A DNA stretch of 64,000 nucleotides from Sphaerisporangium dianthi (lineage in GTDB: Bacteria; Actinomycetota; Actinomycetes; Streptosporangiales; Streptosporangiaceae), in assembly GCF_042654065.1 (NCBI RefSeq), contig NZ_JBHSFP010000024.1:77311-141310 (forward strand), read 5' to 3'. Position numbers and translations under genes: made by a program. The notes beneath the pieces were generated by a model that worked only from the letters and a program-made list of their open reading frames with translations, was not told the DNA's origin and ran no database searches. Below, in pieces: positions 26,001 through 33,588 of this stretch (position 1 is the first letter of the stretch; every line of letters begins with the position of its first letter).

Positions 26001-28520
26001 GACGTGGGTGAACTGGGTAGCAGAATTCCGCACTACTTTACTGGCGTCGGCGGGATCGGAGTCGCGACGGTAAACGCCGTCGATCTGGTGCTTATAGATG
26101 AGTTGGGAGCCGTCAGCGCCGGTGAACGCTACGTATCCGTTGTCGGAGTGATCCTCGAACGTCATGCCTGACACCGGCGAGCCGCCCTCCTGCCCACCTG
26201 TGGTGCCGGTATTCGAAACGGCACTTCTGCTCTTCCCGGTTACCCACGTCGTCGAGTCGCTCAGGGTGGCATCATACCCGTGGCCTGTGGCGTCCGCCGC
26301 GCTTGTCCCGTTTCCTTCGTCGAATTTCCAGCGGGCACGTTCACCCTCTGGCGCATGTCCGGCTCGAGTGGTGAAGGACCATGAGAAGGCGGTCATCACA
26401 TGACCAGCCGAATCTCTGGCATCGGCTACCTGAACTGAGTACTTTGTCGAGAAGGTCAAAGCCTGCTCAGGGGTGAAGATTATTGCTTTTCCATCTGCGC
26501 TAGCGTTTATTTGCCCGGGAACGATTTTCCCATCGGCGTTTTTGACATTCAAACTCGCATTTGTAATGGCTTCAGTGAGCATAGCCCTCACGTCGGTATC
26601 CACGGGAATGTCGACGGCATCGGCCATCGGATTCGTCGTGTATATCGATGGAGCGGTGGTATCCGGCCCGGGAGGCGGGTTAGAGTCGTCGCTTGCTTCG
26701 TAATATCCCGGCCCTTCGTTCGGGTCTTTGAGCCATTCAAGCTGCTCAGGAGCAAGATCCGAAGGCGGCTCAAGTGAATCAGCGTCTACTGTGACCCTTG
26801 CATCAGATTCGCGGGCGCTTGCCACCGAAGCTTGATCACTTACGTACGGGAATTCGGGAATGGCGTCACTTTCCCTGACCCTCATATCTTCCATCTCGGC
26901 GACGGAAGGAGCGTCCGAAGGCTTCTCGGATTGAATATAAGTAGCCTTGTCGAGTATGAGAGGTTCGAAGTCGACGAAAAGCAGCGGCTGGTGGACGCGT
27001 CCTTCGCAGGCTGTACCGTTGTTGCAGACGGTGTATTCGGTGGTCCGGTAGCGACGCCAGTTGGTGAGGTCGGATTCGTTGCCGGCGGTGAGCTGGAAGC
27101 CGTAGTTGGCCTCGCCATCGGCCCAGGCTTGGACAATGCGGTTGACCGAGTGGACCAGGTCCCACTCTTTCTTGGCCCATTCGCTCGTGCAGGCGGTGGT
27201 GGGGGTGTAGGCGCCGTATTCGGTGTTCGCGCCGGTAGAGGTCACCGATGGCTGGTTGGTCCAGGTCAGCGATCCAGGAGTCCAACTGCTGGTGATCTGG
27301 CGGGCGGTGATGCCGGATCCCACACTGGTCCCGCAAGCGTTGGACAGGTGGTTCCACAACACCAAGTCCGCGTTCTGGACCTTGCCGCCTCTCAGCAAGG
27401 AGTCCGCAGGGATATCCTGGAATTTAATGTAGCTGCGCCAACGGACGGCGCCGTCGTTGGACTTGCCGACCAAAATCCGGTCCAAAAGCTGGTTGTCACG
27501 GCTGTCGGGGTAGGCATCGTTGTTGACGAAGGTGTCGATGGTGTTGTCTGGCGAAGGTTCCCACCAGTCCGAGGCGGCGGCGGCCACTGTGACCGGGTAA
27601 GTCACTGCGGGGTCGGCCAGGAACGCGGCATCGGGAGTAAGTACTAAGGTCGAGTCGCCGCCCCCGGCCTTCTCCAGGTTTGTTGTGGCCTTGCCGACCT
27701 TTCCCTCATCCGGGTCCTTACTCTCGTCGGCGGCCACCGCGTCGAGCATCATGGTGGTGGAGAGGTCAACTATCTGCTCTTGCATCCCTTTGCTGGTATT
27801 TTTGACCAGCATGACTTTGCCCGAGACCTTCTCGAAGGCAAAGTCAGCAGGCAGATCGACCGGAATACGCAAGGGCAGTGGCTGCGCCGGACGCTTCCGG
27901 ATGATGATCTGCTGACGGAATCCGGTCGGCGTGGCAGTGACAACGAGATCGATGCCATCACCGTAGGCAGAGGTGTACTCTGCGTGGTTACCCGATAGGT
28001 GTGGGGCGGGAAGCTTGTCCGGCGCGAGGAGCTGCACCTGCGCCTTCCCGCTCTGAGGTCGTGACGGGTCGGCGCTGGCCGCAAGCACGTTACGGTTGCC
28101 TCCGGCCGACAGAGCTAGGTCCGACTTCGCTACCCGCGGCCTGACCTCGCCGTCTTGCACGACCAAAGTCGTGTCGATCGTCTCCCAGGTGCCGTTCCGC
28201 TTGACTCGGACTGGCGAGGTGGACATCTCCACGCGCAGGGTTTTGCCGTCGGGATTGGCGAAAGTGGTCGAGTTCTCCGAGCGGTAGGCGGGAATCTCGA
28301 CGCGCTTGTTCTGTTTCTTGGCTTGCTGCTTGGCCTCTTCGTAGATGTCGGATGCAGCAACAGTGCTTTGAGGCGCAGGTGCTGGAGAGGGACCAGCAGC
28401 GGCGGGAGAAGATCCTGCCCCAACCAGTAAGGAGGTCACCGTGGTCGACGCCGATAGCAGCGCGACCCCGCGTAGTCGCCAACCTCTCGAAGCAAGGGTT
28501 GGTCTTCCTGACAGAATCAC
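23085..28520 (-). CDS. Giant secreted multidomain protein with C-terminal NucA/NucB nuclease domain (candidate toxin)
   Basis: 1811 residues. Signal peptide about 1-43 (Ala-rich, ends AAAG). Then a coiled, charged segment ('EEAKQQAKKQNKRVEIP') and, at about 310-505, a DNRLRE-type beta domain ('DTFVNNDAYPDSRDNQLL'). An SbsA/Big_5-like Ig domain lies at 620-713. Two near-identical DUF4082 domains follow ('ITGVRFYKGPGNTGTH' appears twice, about 865-1190), then a LamG/concanavalin domain (about 1210-1360). The end (about 1600-1811) has the NucA/NucB DNase signature 'ECDEFPFESTMQGA' (Asp1731, Glu1732) and 'NDGQRLRLFYEYNRIL'. NucA/NucB enzymes are secreted non-specific DNases. The layout (export signal, adhesive repeats, C-terminal nuclease, small gene behind) fits a polymorphic toxin; a nutrient or matrix DNase is the alternative. 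Low-GC codon use suggests transfer. GTG start with GGAG upstream. Confidence 0.8.
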   Translation of the reverse strand: MILSGRPTLASRGWRLRGVALLSASTTVTSLLVGAGSSPAAAGPSPAPAPQSTVAASDIYEEAKQQAKKQNKRVEIPAYRSENSTTFANPDGKTLRVEMSTSPVRVKRNGTWETIDTTLVVQDGEVRPRVAKSDLALSAGGNRNVLAASADPSRPQSGKAQVQLLAPDKLPAPHLSGNHAEYTSAYGDGIDLVVTATPTGFRQQIIIRKRPAQPLPLRIPVDLPADFAFEKVSGKVMLVKNTSKGMQEQIVDLSTTMMLDAVAADESKDPDEGKVGKATTNLEKAGGGDSTLVLTPDAAFLADPAVTYPVTVAAAASDWWEPSPDNTIDTFVNNDAYPDSRDNQLLDRILVGKSNDGAVRWRSYIKFQDIPADSLLRGGKVQNADLVLWNHLSNACGTSVGSGITARQITSSWTPGSLTWTNQPSVTSTGANTEYGAYTPTTACTSEWAKKEWDLVHSVNRIVQAWADGEANYGFQLTAGNESDLTNWRRYRTTEYTVCNNGTACEGRVHQPLLFVDFEPLILDKATYIQSEKPSDAPSVAEMEDMRVRESDAIPEFPYVSDQASVASARESDARVTVDADSLEPPSDLAPEQLEWLKDPNEGPGYYEASDDSNPPPGPDTTAPSIYTTNPMADAVDIPVDTDVRAMLTEAITNASLNVKNADGKIVPGQINASADGKAIIFTPEQALTFSTKYSVQVADARDSAGHVMTAFSWSFTTRAGHAPEGERARWKFDEGNGTSAADATGHGYDATLSDSTTWVTGKSRSAVSNTGTTGGQEGGSPVSGMTFEDHSDNGYVAFTGADGSQLIYKHQIDGVYRRDSDPADASKVVRNSATQFTHVAADGVKTVLKAVSVPASAPAHLFADTAAPPIAAVDESASLELGVKFTTDKPGLITGVRFYKGPGNTGTHVGNLWSTSGQNLATGTFTDETESGWQRLVFAAPVQVVPGTTYVASYFAPEGHYSFSDDFFSSATDNPPLHAPATADVYGGNGVYAYGPSSAMPSGSFRGGNYWVDVEFVPNEGQPDPALSTVSTIHLFDSATPGTDASTDSNSLELGVKFTADKPGFITGVRFYKGPGNTGTHIGNLWTAGGQKLATGTFPEETESGWQRLTFAAPVRVTAGTAYVASYFAPGGRYAFDSNYFANATDNPPLHAPAATAVYGGNGVYSYGAASHFPAGTYGASNYWVDVDFTSDLTRWVISSIEPRIQPLAQTSGSVIRTDASFTVTAWLRWTDKNGDYSVIEQRGSRRNAFRLGNDPAHGLVFTFSESDTDDAAVEGVLSDVEAPVGEWFHLAGVYSAPAETASLYLNGKLVKTQPISFSTWTVEAPLALGASMQGDLDEVRLFDKRLTNEEIVALRDDVVTPAASPTVTRSEPRSINLSHTAQEARSMASAAPSDDWFYNACWRNETQARTPSRPVAPGLFTPGGYHLSRQNWCGIQHLGAVEANTLTRERTKGFDSALTLLGYTTNSKVSDPHGTRARIYSFDAYIDHFEFVDLGYRRWAEIELGMEDSQPGDGCNLISNVESYKAKWSEWDAGKHVSWTFASLEENGKGDDKVQFCHPRFYSKITTLASQPKFTESSDAYPDVRCDSAPYIVSTVGSGCVFHMAQAIYQTRETLPGDPTKSSEKPDLKDEVQTAYRNVPSHIWTALNAPRLTQPRDPGKSIPGKMGLGLVRSVDKKWNEKNNDKVRDICRNNFKEYDATVDPVLGKPATTGNPPIPVPVNQRKVYECDEFPFESTMQGAWTSAERINRPEARNFSVRPVWWKNNGNDGQRLRLFYEYNRILGVDRNNRKTEYDLFLVDPQVPQAPPVP
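24950..25930. repeat. Internal duplication: two DUF4082-coding units
   Basis: Two units of about 480 bases encode closely similar domains; stretches such as 'FYKGPGNTGTH' and 'DNPPLHAPA' match. The DNA has diverged at many synonymous sites, so the duplication is not recent. Confidence 0.75.
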
Positions 28521-29213
28521 TGGACTCCATGATCATTGGGGGGTGTAACGATCCATGTGATCAAAGCAGTAAGTGATCATGCAGGCAAGGTGAGGAGCAT
28601 CACTGAGAGGAGGCCAGCTCATGATGTGAGGGGGACTGCGCGTGCCGTACTTCCGAACTTCGCATCCCTCAGGTCGAAGATCCCGACAGGTGGCGGTCGC
28701 GCATCTACCGACCATCTGATGAGCCGCTCCGAGAATTCTCAGGGCTGCTCATCGAATTTCCCCAGGTCGTTGGGCTTCATATCATGCAGTTGATCCGCCA
28801 CGTCATGCAACGTGCTGGTGTGTCGACAAACGCTGCGGCACAGAACGAGGTGGCACACCCGCTTCCAGGTCGGCGAACAGCGCCTGGCATTCCCATCGGC
28901 TTGCTGGATTCCACCAGCTCCGCTCGGCGGCCTCCCGGACGATGACGAGGATCTGCGTCCAATGCTCGCCTTCGACGCCGAGCGCGTCCAGAATCTTGAC
29001 CGCACGTCACAGACGACAACGGACCACAGCGATGAACACCGAACTCACTGCGGGCGCCGCATCCGCCGGACCCACGTGTGCGATGGGTCGGAAACGTACG
29101 CCAACGCCCGACGAACGCAGCCCTGTGCTTCTGAGCTGGGTGAACGGTACTGGCGTACGTTTCCGTTCTCGCACACTCTGCCCCCGGCACGAGGCGGGTC
29201 GTCCGTCCCGCGG
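28521..29213. other. AT-richer intergenic stretch with degraded coding remnant
   Basis: About 690 bases with no intact gene between the toxin-like gene and lysK. The first 200 bases would hold the toxin promoter. 28803-29006 carries a regulator-like remnant, listed separately. I see no RNA gene or terminator here. Confidence 0.5.
28803..29006 (-). pseudogene. Possible remnant of an XRE/DUF5753-type regulator
   Basis: A 67-codon minus-strand frame without a start, bounded by stops, reads 'KILDALGVEGEHWTQILVIV' and then 'REAAERSWW'. This resembles the linker after the HTH in Scr1/DUF5753-type actinomycete regulators (LLDLYGV...REARRRGWW). Both sides are missing, so it is at best a fragment; the similarity is short. 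Confidence 0.3.
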
Positions 29214-30938
29214 TCAGGCGGTCAGGAGGTTGCGGGCGCGGGTGGCGCCTACGGCCAGGAGGAGGGTGGGGAGGCGGGGGCCGGTGTCCTTGCCGACCAG
29301 CAGCGTGTAGAGCAGGGCGAAGAACTCGCGCTGGGCGACCTTCAGCTCGGGCGTCGGCTTGGCGTCCGGCGCCAGCCCCGCCAGGACCTTCGGCACGCCG
29401 TAGACCAGCGTGGTGAGCCCGTCGAGCGACCACTGCCCGGAAAGGCCCTCGATCAGCAGCCGCAGCGACTCGCGGTCGCGCTCGCCCAGCGAGGCCAGCA
29501 GCGCGGTGTCAGGCTCGTCGCGCACGCGGGTGCGCTGCTCGGCCGGGACCTGCGTGGTGACCCACCGCGCCGCGCGGTCGAGCCGCGGCCGGGCCTCGTC
29601 CAGAGAGGTGATCGGGTGCTCGGGGTCCAGGTCGCGCAGGATGCGCAGGGTCTGCTCGTCATGGCCGGTGGTGACGTCGACGATCGAGGCCAGCGTGCGG
29701 TAGGGCAGCGGGCGCGGCGTGACCGGCAGCGGGCCGGAGGCGGTGCCGACCGCCCGGGTGTAGGCGGCCACGTCCCCGGGCAGGGCCGTGCCGTCGCCGA
29801 TCTTGCGGTCGAGGGCGTCCCACTCGTCGTAGAGCCGCTGGATCTCCTGGTCGAAGGCGACCTTGAACGACTGGTTCGGCCTGCGCCGCGCGTACAGCCA
29901 GCGCAGCAGCGGCGCCTCCATGATCTCCAGGGCGTCCGCCGGGGTGGGCACGGCGCCCTTGGAGCTGCTCATCTTGGCCATGCCGCTGATGCCGACGAAG
30001 GCGTACATCGGGCCGATCGGCCGCTCGCCGCCGAAGACCTCCTTGACGATGGGAGCGCCGACCGTCCAGGACGACCCGGGCGACTGGTGGTCGACGCCCG
30101 ACGGCTCGAAGATCACCCCTTCGTAGGCCCACCGCATGGGCCAGTCGACCTTCCACACGAGCTTGCCCTGGTCGTGCTCCGACAGGAGCACCGTCTCGGC
30201 GTGCCCGCACCCGCAGGTGTAGGACAGCTCGGTGGTGTCGTCGTCGTAGGCGGTGACCGTGGTGGTGTCGCGCCCGCAGACCGAGCAGTAGGGCTTGTAG
30301 GGGAAGTAGCCGGCGGCGGCCGAGCCGTCGTCCTCCGAGGCGGCGCCCGACCCCTCGGCCGCGGCCTCCGCCGCGGCGGCGTCGGCCTCGTCCAGCCCGG
30401 CCTGCTGACGCGGCGCCTTGGCGGACTTGCCCTTGGTGCGGTAGCGGTCGAGGATCGCGTCGATGTGCGCCCGCTCGCGCATCGCCAGAAGGATCTGCTC
30501 GCGGTAGGCGCCCGAGGTGTACTGCGCGGTCTGGCTGATGCCGTGGTACTCGACGCCCATCTCGGCCAGGGCGGCGATCATCGGCGCCTTGAAGTGCTCG
30601 GCCCAGTTGGGGTGGTGGCTGCCGGGCGGCGCGGGCACGGCGGTCAGCGGCTTTCCGATGTGCTCGGACCAGGAGGAGTCGACCCCCGCGGGAACCTTGC
30701 GGAAGCGGTCGTAGTCGTCCCAGGAGATGATGTGGACCACCTCGTGGCCGCGGCGACGGATCTCGTCGGCGACCAGGTGGGGCGTCATGACCTCGCGCAG
30801 GTTGCCCAGGTGGACGGGGCCGGACGGGCTGAGGCCCGACGCGCAGACGATCGGTTTGCCGGGGGCACGGCGCTCAGCCTCGGCGATGACCTCGTCCGCG
30901 AACCGTGAGACCCAGTCGGCCTCGGCGCTCATAGCCAC
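29214..30938 (-). CDS. lysK: Lysyl-tRNA synthetase, class I (LysK type)
   Basis: About 574 residues. It is the class I enzyme, not the usual class II LysS: the HIGH box is 'PSGPVHLGNLREV' and the KMSKS box is 'GMAKMSSSKGAV'. A zinc knuckle 'CSVCGRD...CGCGHAE' lies in the insertion before them. The segment before the knuckle contains an Ala/Glu-rich insert (about 175-210) that looks disordered. It charges tRNA-Lys. Start choice is uncertain: I use a GTG (30938) about 10 bases after GGAAGGAA; an ATG two codons later also works. It returns to normal high GC beside the island. Confidence 0.9.
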   Translation of the reverse strand: MAMSAEADWVSRFADEVIAEAERRAPGKPIVCASGLSPSGPVHLGNLREVMTPHLVADEIRRRGHEVVHIISWDDYDRFRKVPAGVDSSWSEHIGKPLTAVPAPPGSHHPNWAEHFKAPMIAALAEMGVEYHGISQTAQYTSGAYREQILLAMRERAHIDAILDRYRTKGKSAKAPRQQAGLDEADAAAAEAAAEGSGAASEDDGSAAAGYFPYKPYCSVCGRDTTTVTAYDDDTTELSYTCGCGHAETVLLSEHDQGKLVWKVDWPMRWAYEGVIFEPSGVDHQSPGSSWTVGAPIVKEVFGGERPIGPMYAFVGISGMAKMSSSKGAVPTPADALEIMEAPLLRWLYARRRPNQSFKVAFDQEIQRLYDEWDALDRKIGDGTALPGDVAAYTRAVGTASGPLPVTPRPLPYRTLASIVDVTTGHDEQTLRILRDLDPEHPITSLDEARPRLDRAARWVTTQVPAEQRTRVRDEPDTALLASLGERDRESLRLLIEGLSGQWSLDGLTTLVYGVPKVLAGLAPDAKPTPELKVAQREFFALLYTLLVGKDTGPRLPTLLLAVGATRARNLLTA

Positions 30939-31094
30939 GATCGGCACTTCCTTCCATGAAAGCCTGACGCCTCCATTGTCCCGGACCGCCGCAGTGTCCC
31001 GTGCCAGCCGCCCCCGGTGTGTGGAAACCGCCGATTATGTCGGTCGCCGCTGGCAAGATCACGTTCCTAGGGACGCGTTGGAGAGGACCCCCCG

Positions 31095-31679
31095 ATGAAC
31101 GGTGCGACCGCGGCCGACTATGCGTGGTTCGACGAGGAGTACGACGGCCGGCCGTTCTGCCTGACCTTCGTCAGGGACGTCGACCCGGAGGAGGCCTTAC
31201 GCCGCATCGGCGTCACCCCCGGCCCGGCGGCCGAGGTCGACTGGGCCTCCTTCGGAGATCATCCGATCGCCGCCTACCCCGCCATCGGCGGCGCCGCCCT
31301 GCTGGAGTACAACGGCTACGCCGGGACGCTGGCCGAGGCGGTCCGCCTGCTGTCGGCAGGCACCGTCATGGCCGCCGTGTTCGTCAACGTCAACGCCGAC
31401 CAGCAGTTCGTCTTCGCCGCCGACGGCCTGCTGGTCACCGGCTTCGAGCCCGACGGCTCCGACGAGCGCTGGGGCGCCGACCCTGACCGCCTCCTGCCCC
31501 AGATGCTGGACCTCGGCATGCCCACCAAGGACGAGGAGGCCGACGCCGCCCTCGACGACGACGAGTACGACCCCGTCCTCACCGTGATGGCCCTCGCGGA
31601 ACGCGCCACGGGCGTCCGGGTGACCCGCGGCCACCTCGCCGGTCCCGCGCTCGCCGGCTCCGCCGCGCACCTGTACTGA
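31095..31679 (+). CDS. DUF6461 family protein
   Basis: 194 residues. The DUF6461 pattern is seen in 'FCLTFVRDVDPEEALRRIGV', 'AGTLAEAVRLLSAGTVMAAV' and the late 'LALAERATGVRVTRGHLAG' type segment. It is acidic ('EEADAALDDDEYDP') and cytosolic. Function unknown. It is the second member of this family in the window; the other sits behind the nuclease-domain gene. Divergent from lysK. Confidence 0.75.
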   Translation: MNGATAADYAWFDEEYDGRPFCLTFVRDVDPEEALRRIGVTPGPAAEVDWASFGDHPIAAYPAIGGAALLEYNGYAGTLAEAVRLLSAGTVMAAVFVNVNADQQFVFAADGLLVTGFEPDGSDERWGADPDRLLPQMLDLGMPTKDEEADAALDDDEYDPVLTVMALAERATGVRVTRGHLAGPALAGSAAHLY

Positions 31680-31741
31680 GCCTCGCCCGCGACGATCGCG
31701 GCCGCGGGGTCCGTCCCGCGAGGGCGCTCCGTGCGGAGGGC

Positions 31742-32227
31742 CTATGGGGTGTCCGACGTCTGGACCACGGCGATGTCGGCGAACGCGGCCGACAGGCAGG
31801 CGTCGAGCGGGTGGCCCGAGACGGCGAGCAGGTCGGCGACCAGCACGACGGCGTGCCTCGCCACGCCGTCCGCCTGAAGCGGGAACGCCTCGGCCTCCGG
31901 CTGGTACACGCCGAGCGCGCCGGCCACCAGCATCACCAGGACGTCGGCGTCGACGGCGGGAAACCACCCCGCGGCCTCCCGCGCGCAGCGCCCGACCAGC
32001 GCCCGCACGTCGTCCACCGCGAGCCCGCCCGGGTGCAGGTCCTCGAGCAGCAGGCGCGTCACCGTGCCGAGCACCAGGGCGACGTGCTCGGACTCCAGCG
32101 CGGCGAGCGCCGCGGCGGACGCTTCGAAGGCGGGCAGATCTCGGGCGCGGGCGGCGGCCACCGCGCCCTCCGTCGCTTCGGCGACGGCCCGGGCGGGCTT
32201 GGGCAGGTGACGCCAGGACACGCTCAT
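31742..32227 (-). CDS. Hypothetical helical protein
   Basis: 161 residues from an ATG with AGAAGGAG upstream. All-alpha, Ala/Leu/Val-rich: 'AVAEATEGAVAAARARDLPA', 'FEASAAALAALESEHVALVL', then 'DADVLVMLVAGALGVY'. No membrane segments strong enough to call, no catalytic motif, no recognised family. It is divergent from the Zur-type gene; the 270-base gap between them carries a direct repeat. Confidence 0.65.
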   Translation of the reverse strand: MSVSWRHLPKPARAVAEATEGAVAAARARDLPAFEASAAALAALESEHVALVLGTVTRLLLEDLHPGGLAVDDVRALVGRCAREAAGWFPAVDADVLVMLVAGALGVYQPEAEAFPLQADGVARHAVVLVADLLAVSGHPLDACLSAAFADIAVVQTSDTP

Positions 32228-32411
32228 CGGCTCCTTCTGCGAGGCCCCCGGGTGCGGCGCAGGCTCCTCCGCGGCCCGATGACCGGGCCTGCGGCGGAGC
32301 CTGCCGATCACGCGGGCGGACGATCGGCGGGCAGGGCAATTATGCGCGGCGGACGGGCATGCCGCATGACGCGGCGGCGACCGCGCCGATTGCTAGTGTT
32401 CGTGATGACGG

Positions 32412-32485
32412 ACAGGCGGCCGTGCGCGGGGGACGCCGAGACTTCGTGACGAGGCACAGGCGGCCGTGCGCGGAGGACGCCGATA
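32412..32485. repeat. Two-copy 30-base direct repeat in the leader of the Fur-family gene
   Basis: A 30-base unit at 32412-32441 recurs at 32456-32485 (28 of 30 bases identical, offset 44). The second copy ends 14 bases before the start codon, so the duplication lies in the 5' leader or promoter. Confidence 0.75.
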
Positions 32486-32499
32486 CGGGGAGGTTCAGC

Positions 32500-32952
32500 A
32501 TGACGACGCGATCGGCCCAGTCGTCTCCGCCACTCGACCGGCCCCCTTCCCGAGGCACCCGGGTCAGGGGCACCCGGCAGGCCGAGGCGCTGATGGCGGT
32601 GCTCGGCACGCTGTCGGGGTTCCACAGCGCCCAAGAGATCCACGCCGAGCTGCGCCGCCGGGGCGAGCGCGTCGGCCTGACCACCGTCTACCGCCACCTG
32701 CAGGTGCTCAGCGAGGACGAGGCGGTCGACGCCATCCGGGACGAGAGCGGCGAGACCCTCTACCGCCGCTGCGCCACCGGAGGGCACCACCACCACGTGA
32801 CCTGCCGCGCCTGCGGGCGCAGCGTCGAGGTGGAGGGCAGGGACGTCGAGCGGTGGGCCGAGCGCGTCGCGGCCGAGGCGGGTTTCGTCGACGTCGACCA
32901 CACCGTGGAGATCTTCGGAGTCTGCCCGCCCTGCGCGGCCGTCAAGAGCTGA
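32500..32952 (+). CDS. Fur-family metal regulator, probably zinc-responsive (Zur type)
   Basis: 150 residues. Winged helix at 15-85 ('TRQAEALMAVLGTLSGFHSA', 'RVGLTTVYRHLQVL'). The dimerisation and metal domain has 'GHHHHVTCRACGRSVEV' and a closing 'CPPC': the CxxC...CxxC structural zinc site plus the His cluster of Zur proteins. Zur represses zinc uptake genes when zinc is bound. I prefer Zur over Fur or Nur because of the 'TGGHHHHVTC' start of the metal domain. GGGGAGG lies 6 bases before the ATG. The target operator is not visible in this window. Confidence 0.85.
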   Translation: MTTRSAQSSPPLDRPPSRGTRVRGTRQAEALMAVLGTLSGFHSAQEIHAELRRRGERVGLTTVYRHLQVLSEDEAVDAIRDESGETLYRRCATGGHHHHVTCRACGRSVEVEGRDVERWAERVAAEAGFVDVDHTVEIFGVCPPCAAVKS

Positions 32953-33012
32953 CCGCGGCACGATTGTCAGACCATGGGCCTAGGCTCGTGGTCTCTGGAA
33001 CAGGAGGCGGCC

Positions 33013-33438
33013 ATGTGCTTCGATCTCGACAATCCGATCATCCGGCTGTGCGCCGAGGGCATGCGCGCCGAGTCCGAGGGCAGGCCCGAGCAGGCGCGCC
33101 GGCTCTTCGACCAGGCGTGGGCCGAGCGCACCGACGACTTCGAGGCCTGTGTGGCCGCTCACTACGTCGCCCGCCAGCAGGATTCCGCCGAAGAGACCCT
33201 TCTGTGGAACGCCGTCTCGCTGCATCACGCCAGGGCCGTGGGCGACGGGCGCGTCACCGAGTTCTACCCCTCGCTCTACCTGAACATGGGCGCCTCGCAC
33301 GAGCTGCTCGGCGATCCGGCCGAGGCCGAGCGCTACTTCCGCCTGGCGGCCGACCTCGCCGGCGACCTGCCCGCCGACCCCTATGGCGACATGCTGCGCC
33401 AGGGCATCACCGACGGGCTCAGCCGGGTGACCCGCTGA
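33013..33438 (+). CDS. TPR-like protein, hypothetical
   Basis: 141 residues. 'QARRLFDQAWAERTDDFEAC' and 'LYLNMGASHELLGDPAEAER' are TPR-type helical hairpins used for protein binding; two to three repeats are visible. No enzymatic motif. The start at 33013 is preceded by GGAGGCGGCC; a start 13 codons earlier is possible. It is 60 bases after the Zur gene and may share its transcript. Confidence 0.7.
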   Translation: MCFDLDNPIIRLCAEGMRAESEGRPEQARRLFDQAWAERTDDFEACVAAHYVARQQDSAEETLLWNAVSLHHARAVGDGRVTEFYPSLYLNMGASHELLGDPAEAERYFRLAADLAGDLPADPYGDMLRQGITDGLSRVTR

Positions 33439-33588
33439 CCCGGCCCATCCGGCGGCTCCTGCCCGCCGCCGGCCCGGCTCGTCCGGCCGCCCCGCCCGCC
33501 GCCGGCCCGGTCCATTCGGCGACCTTCGGCCGTAGCCGTGCGGGTCGGCCCCGCGCGGGGTCTCGCGTCCGGGCGGTCTCGCCGGGGC

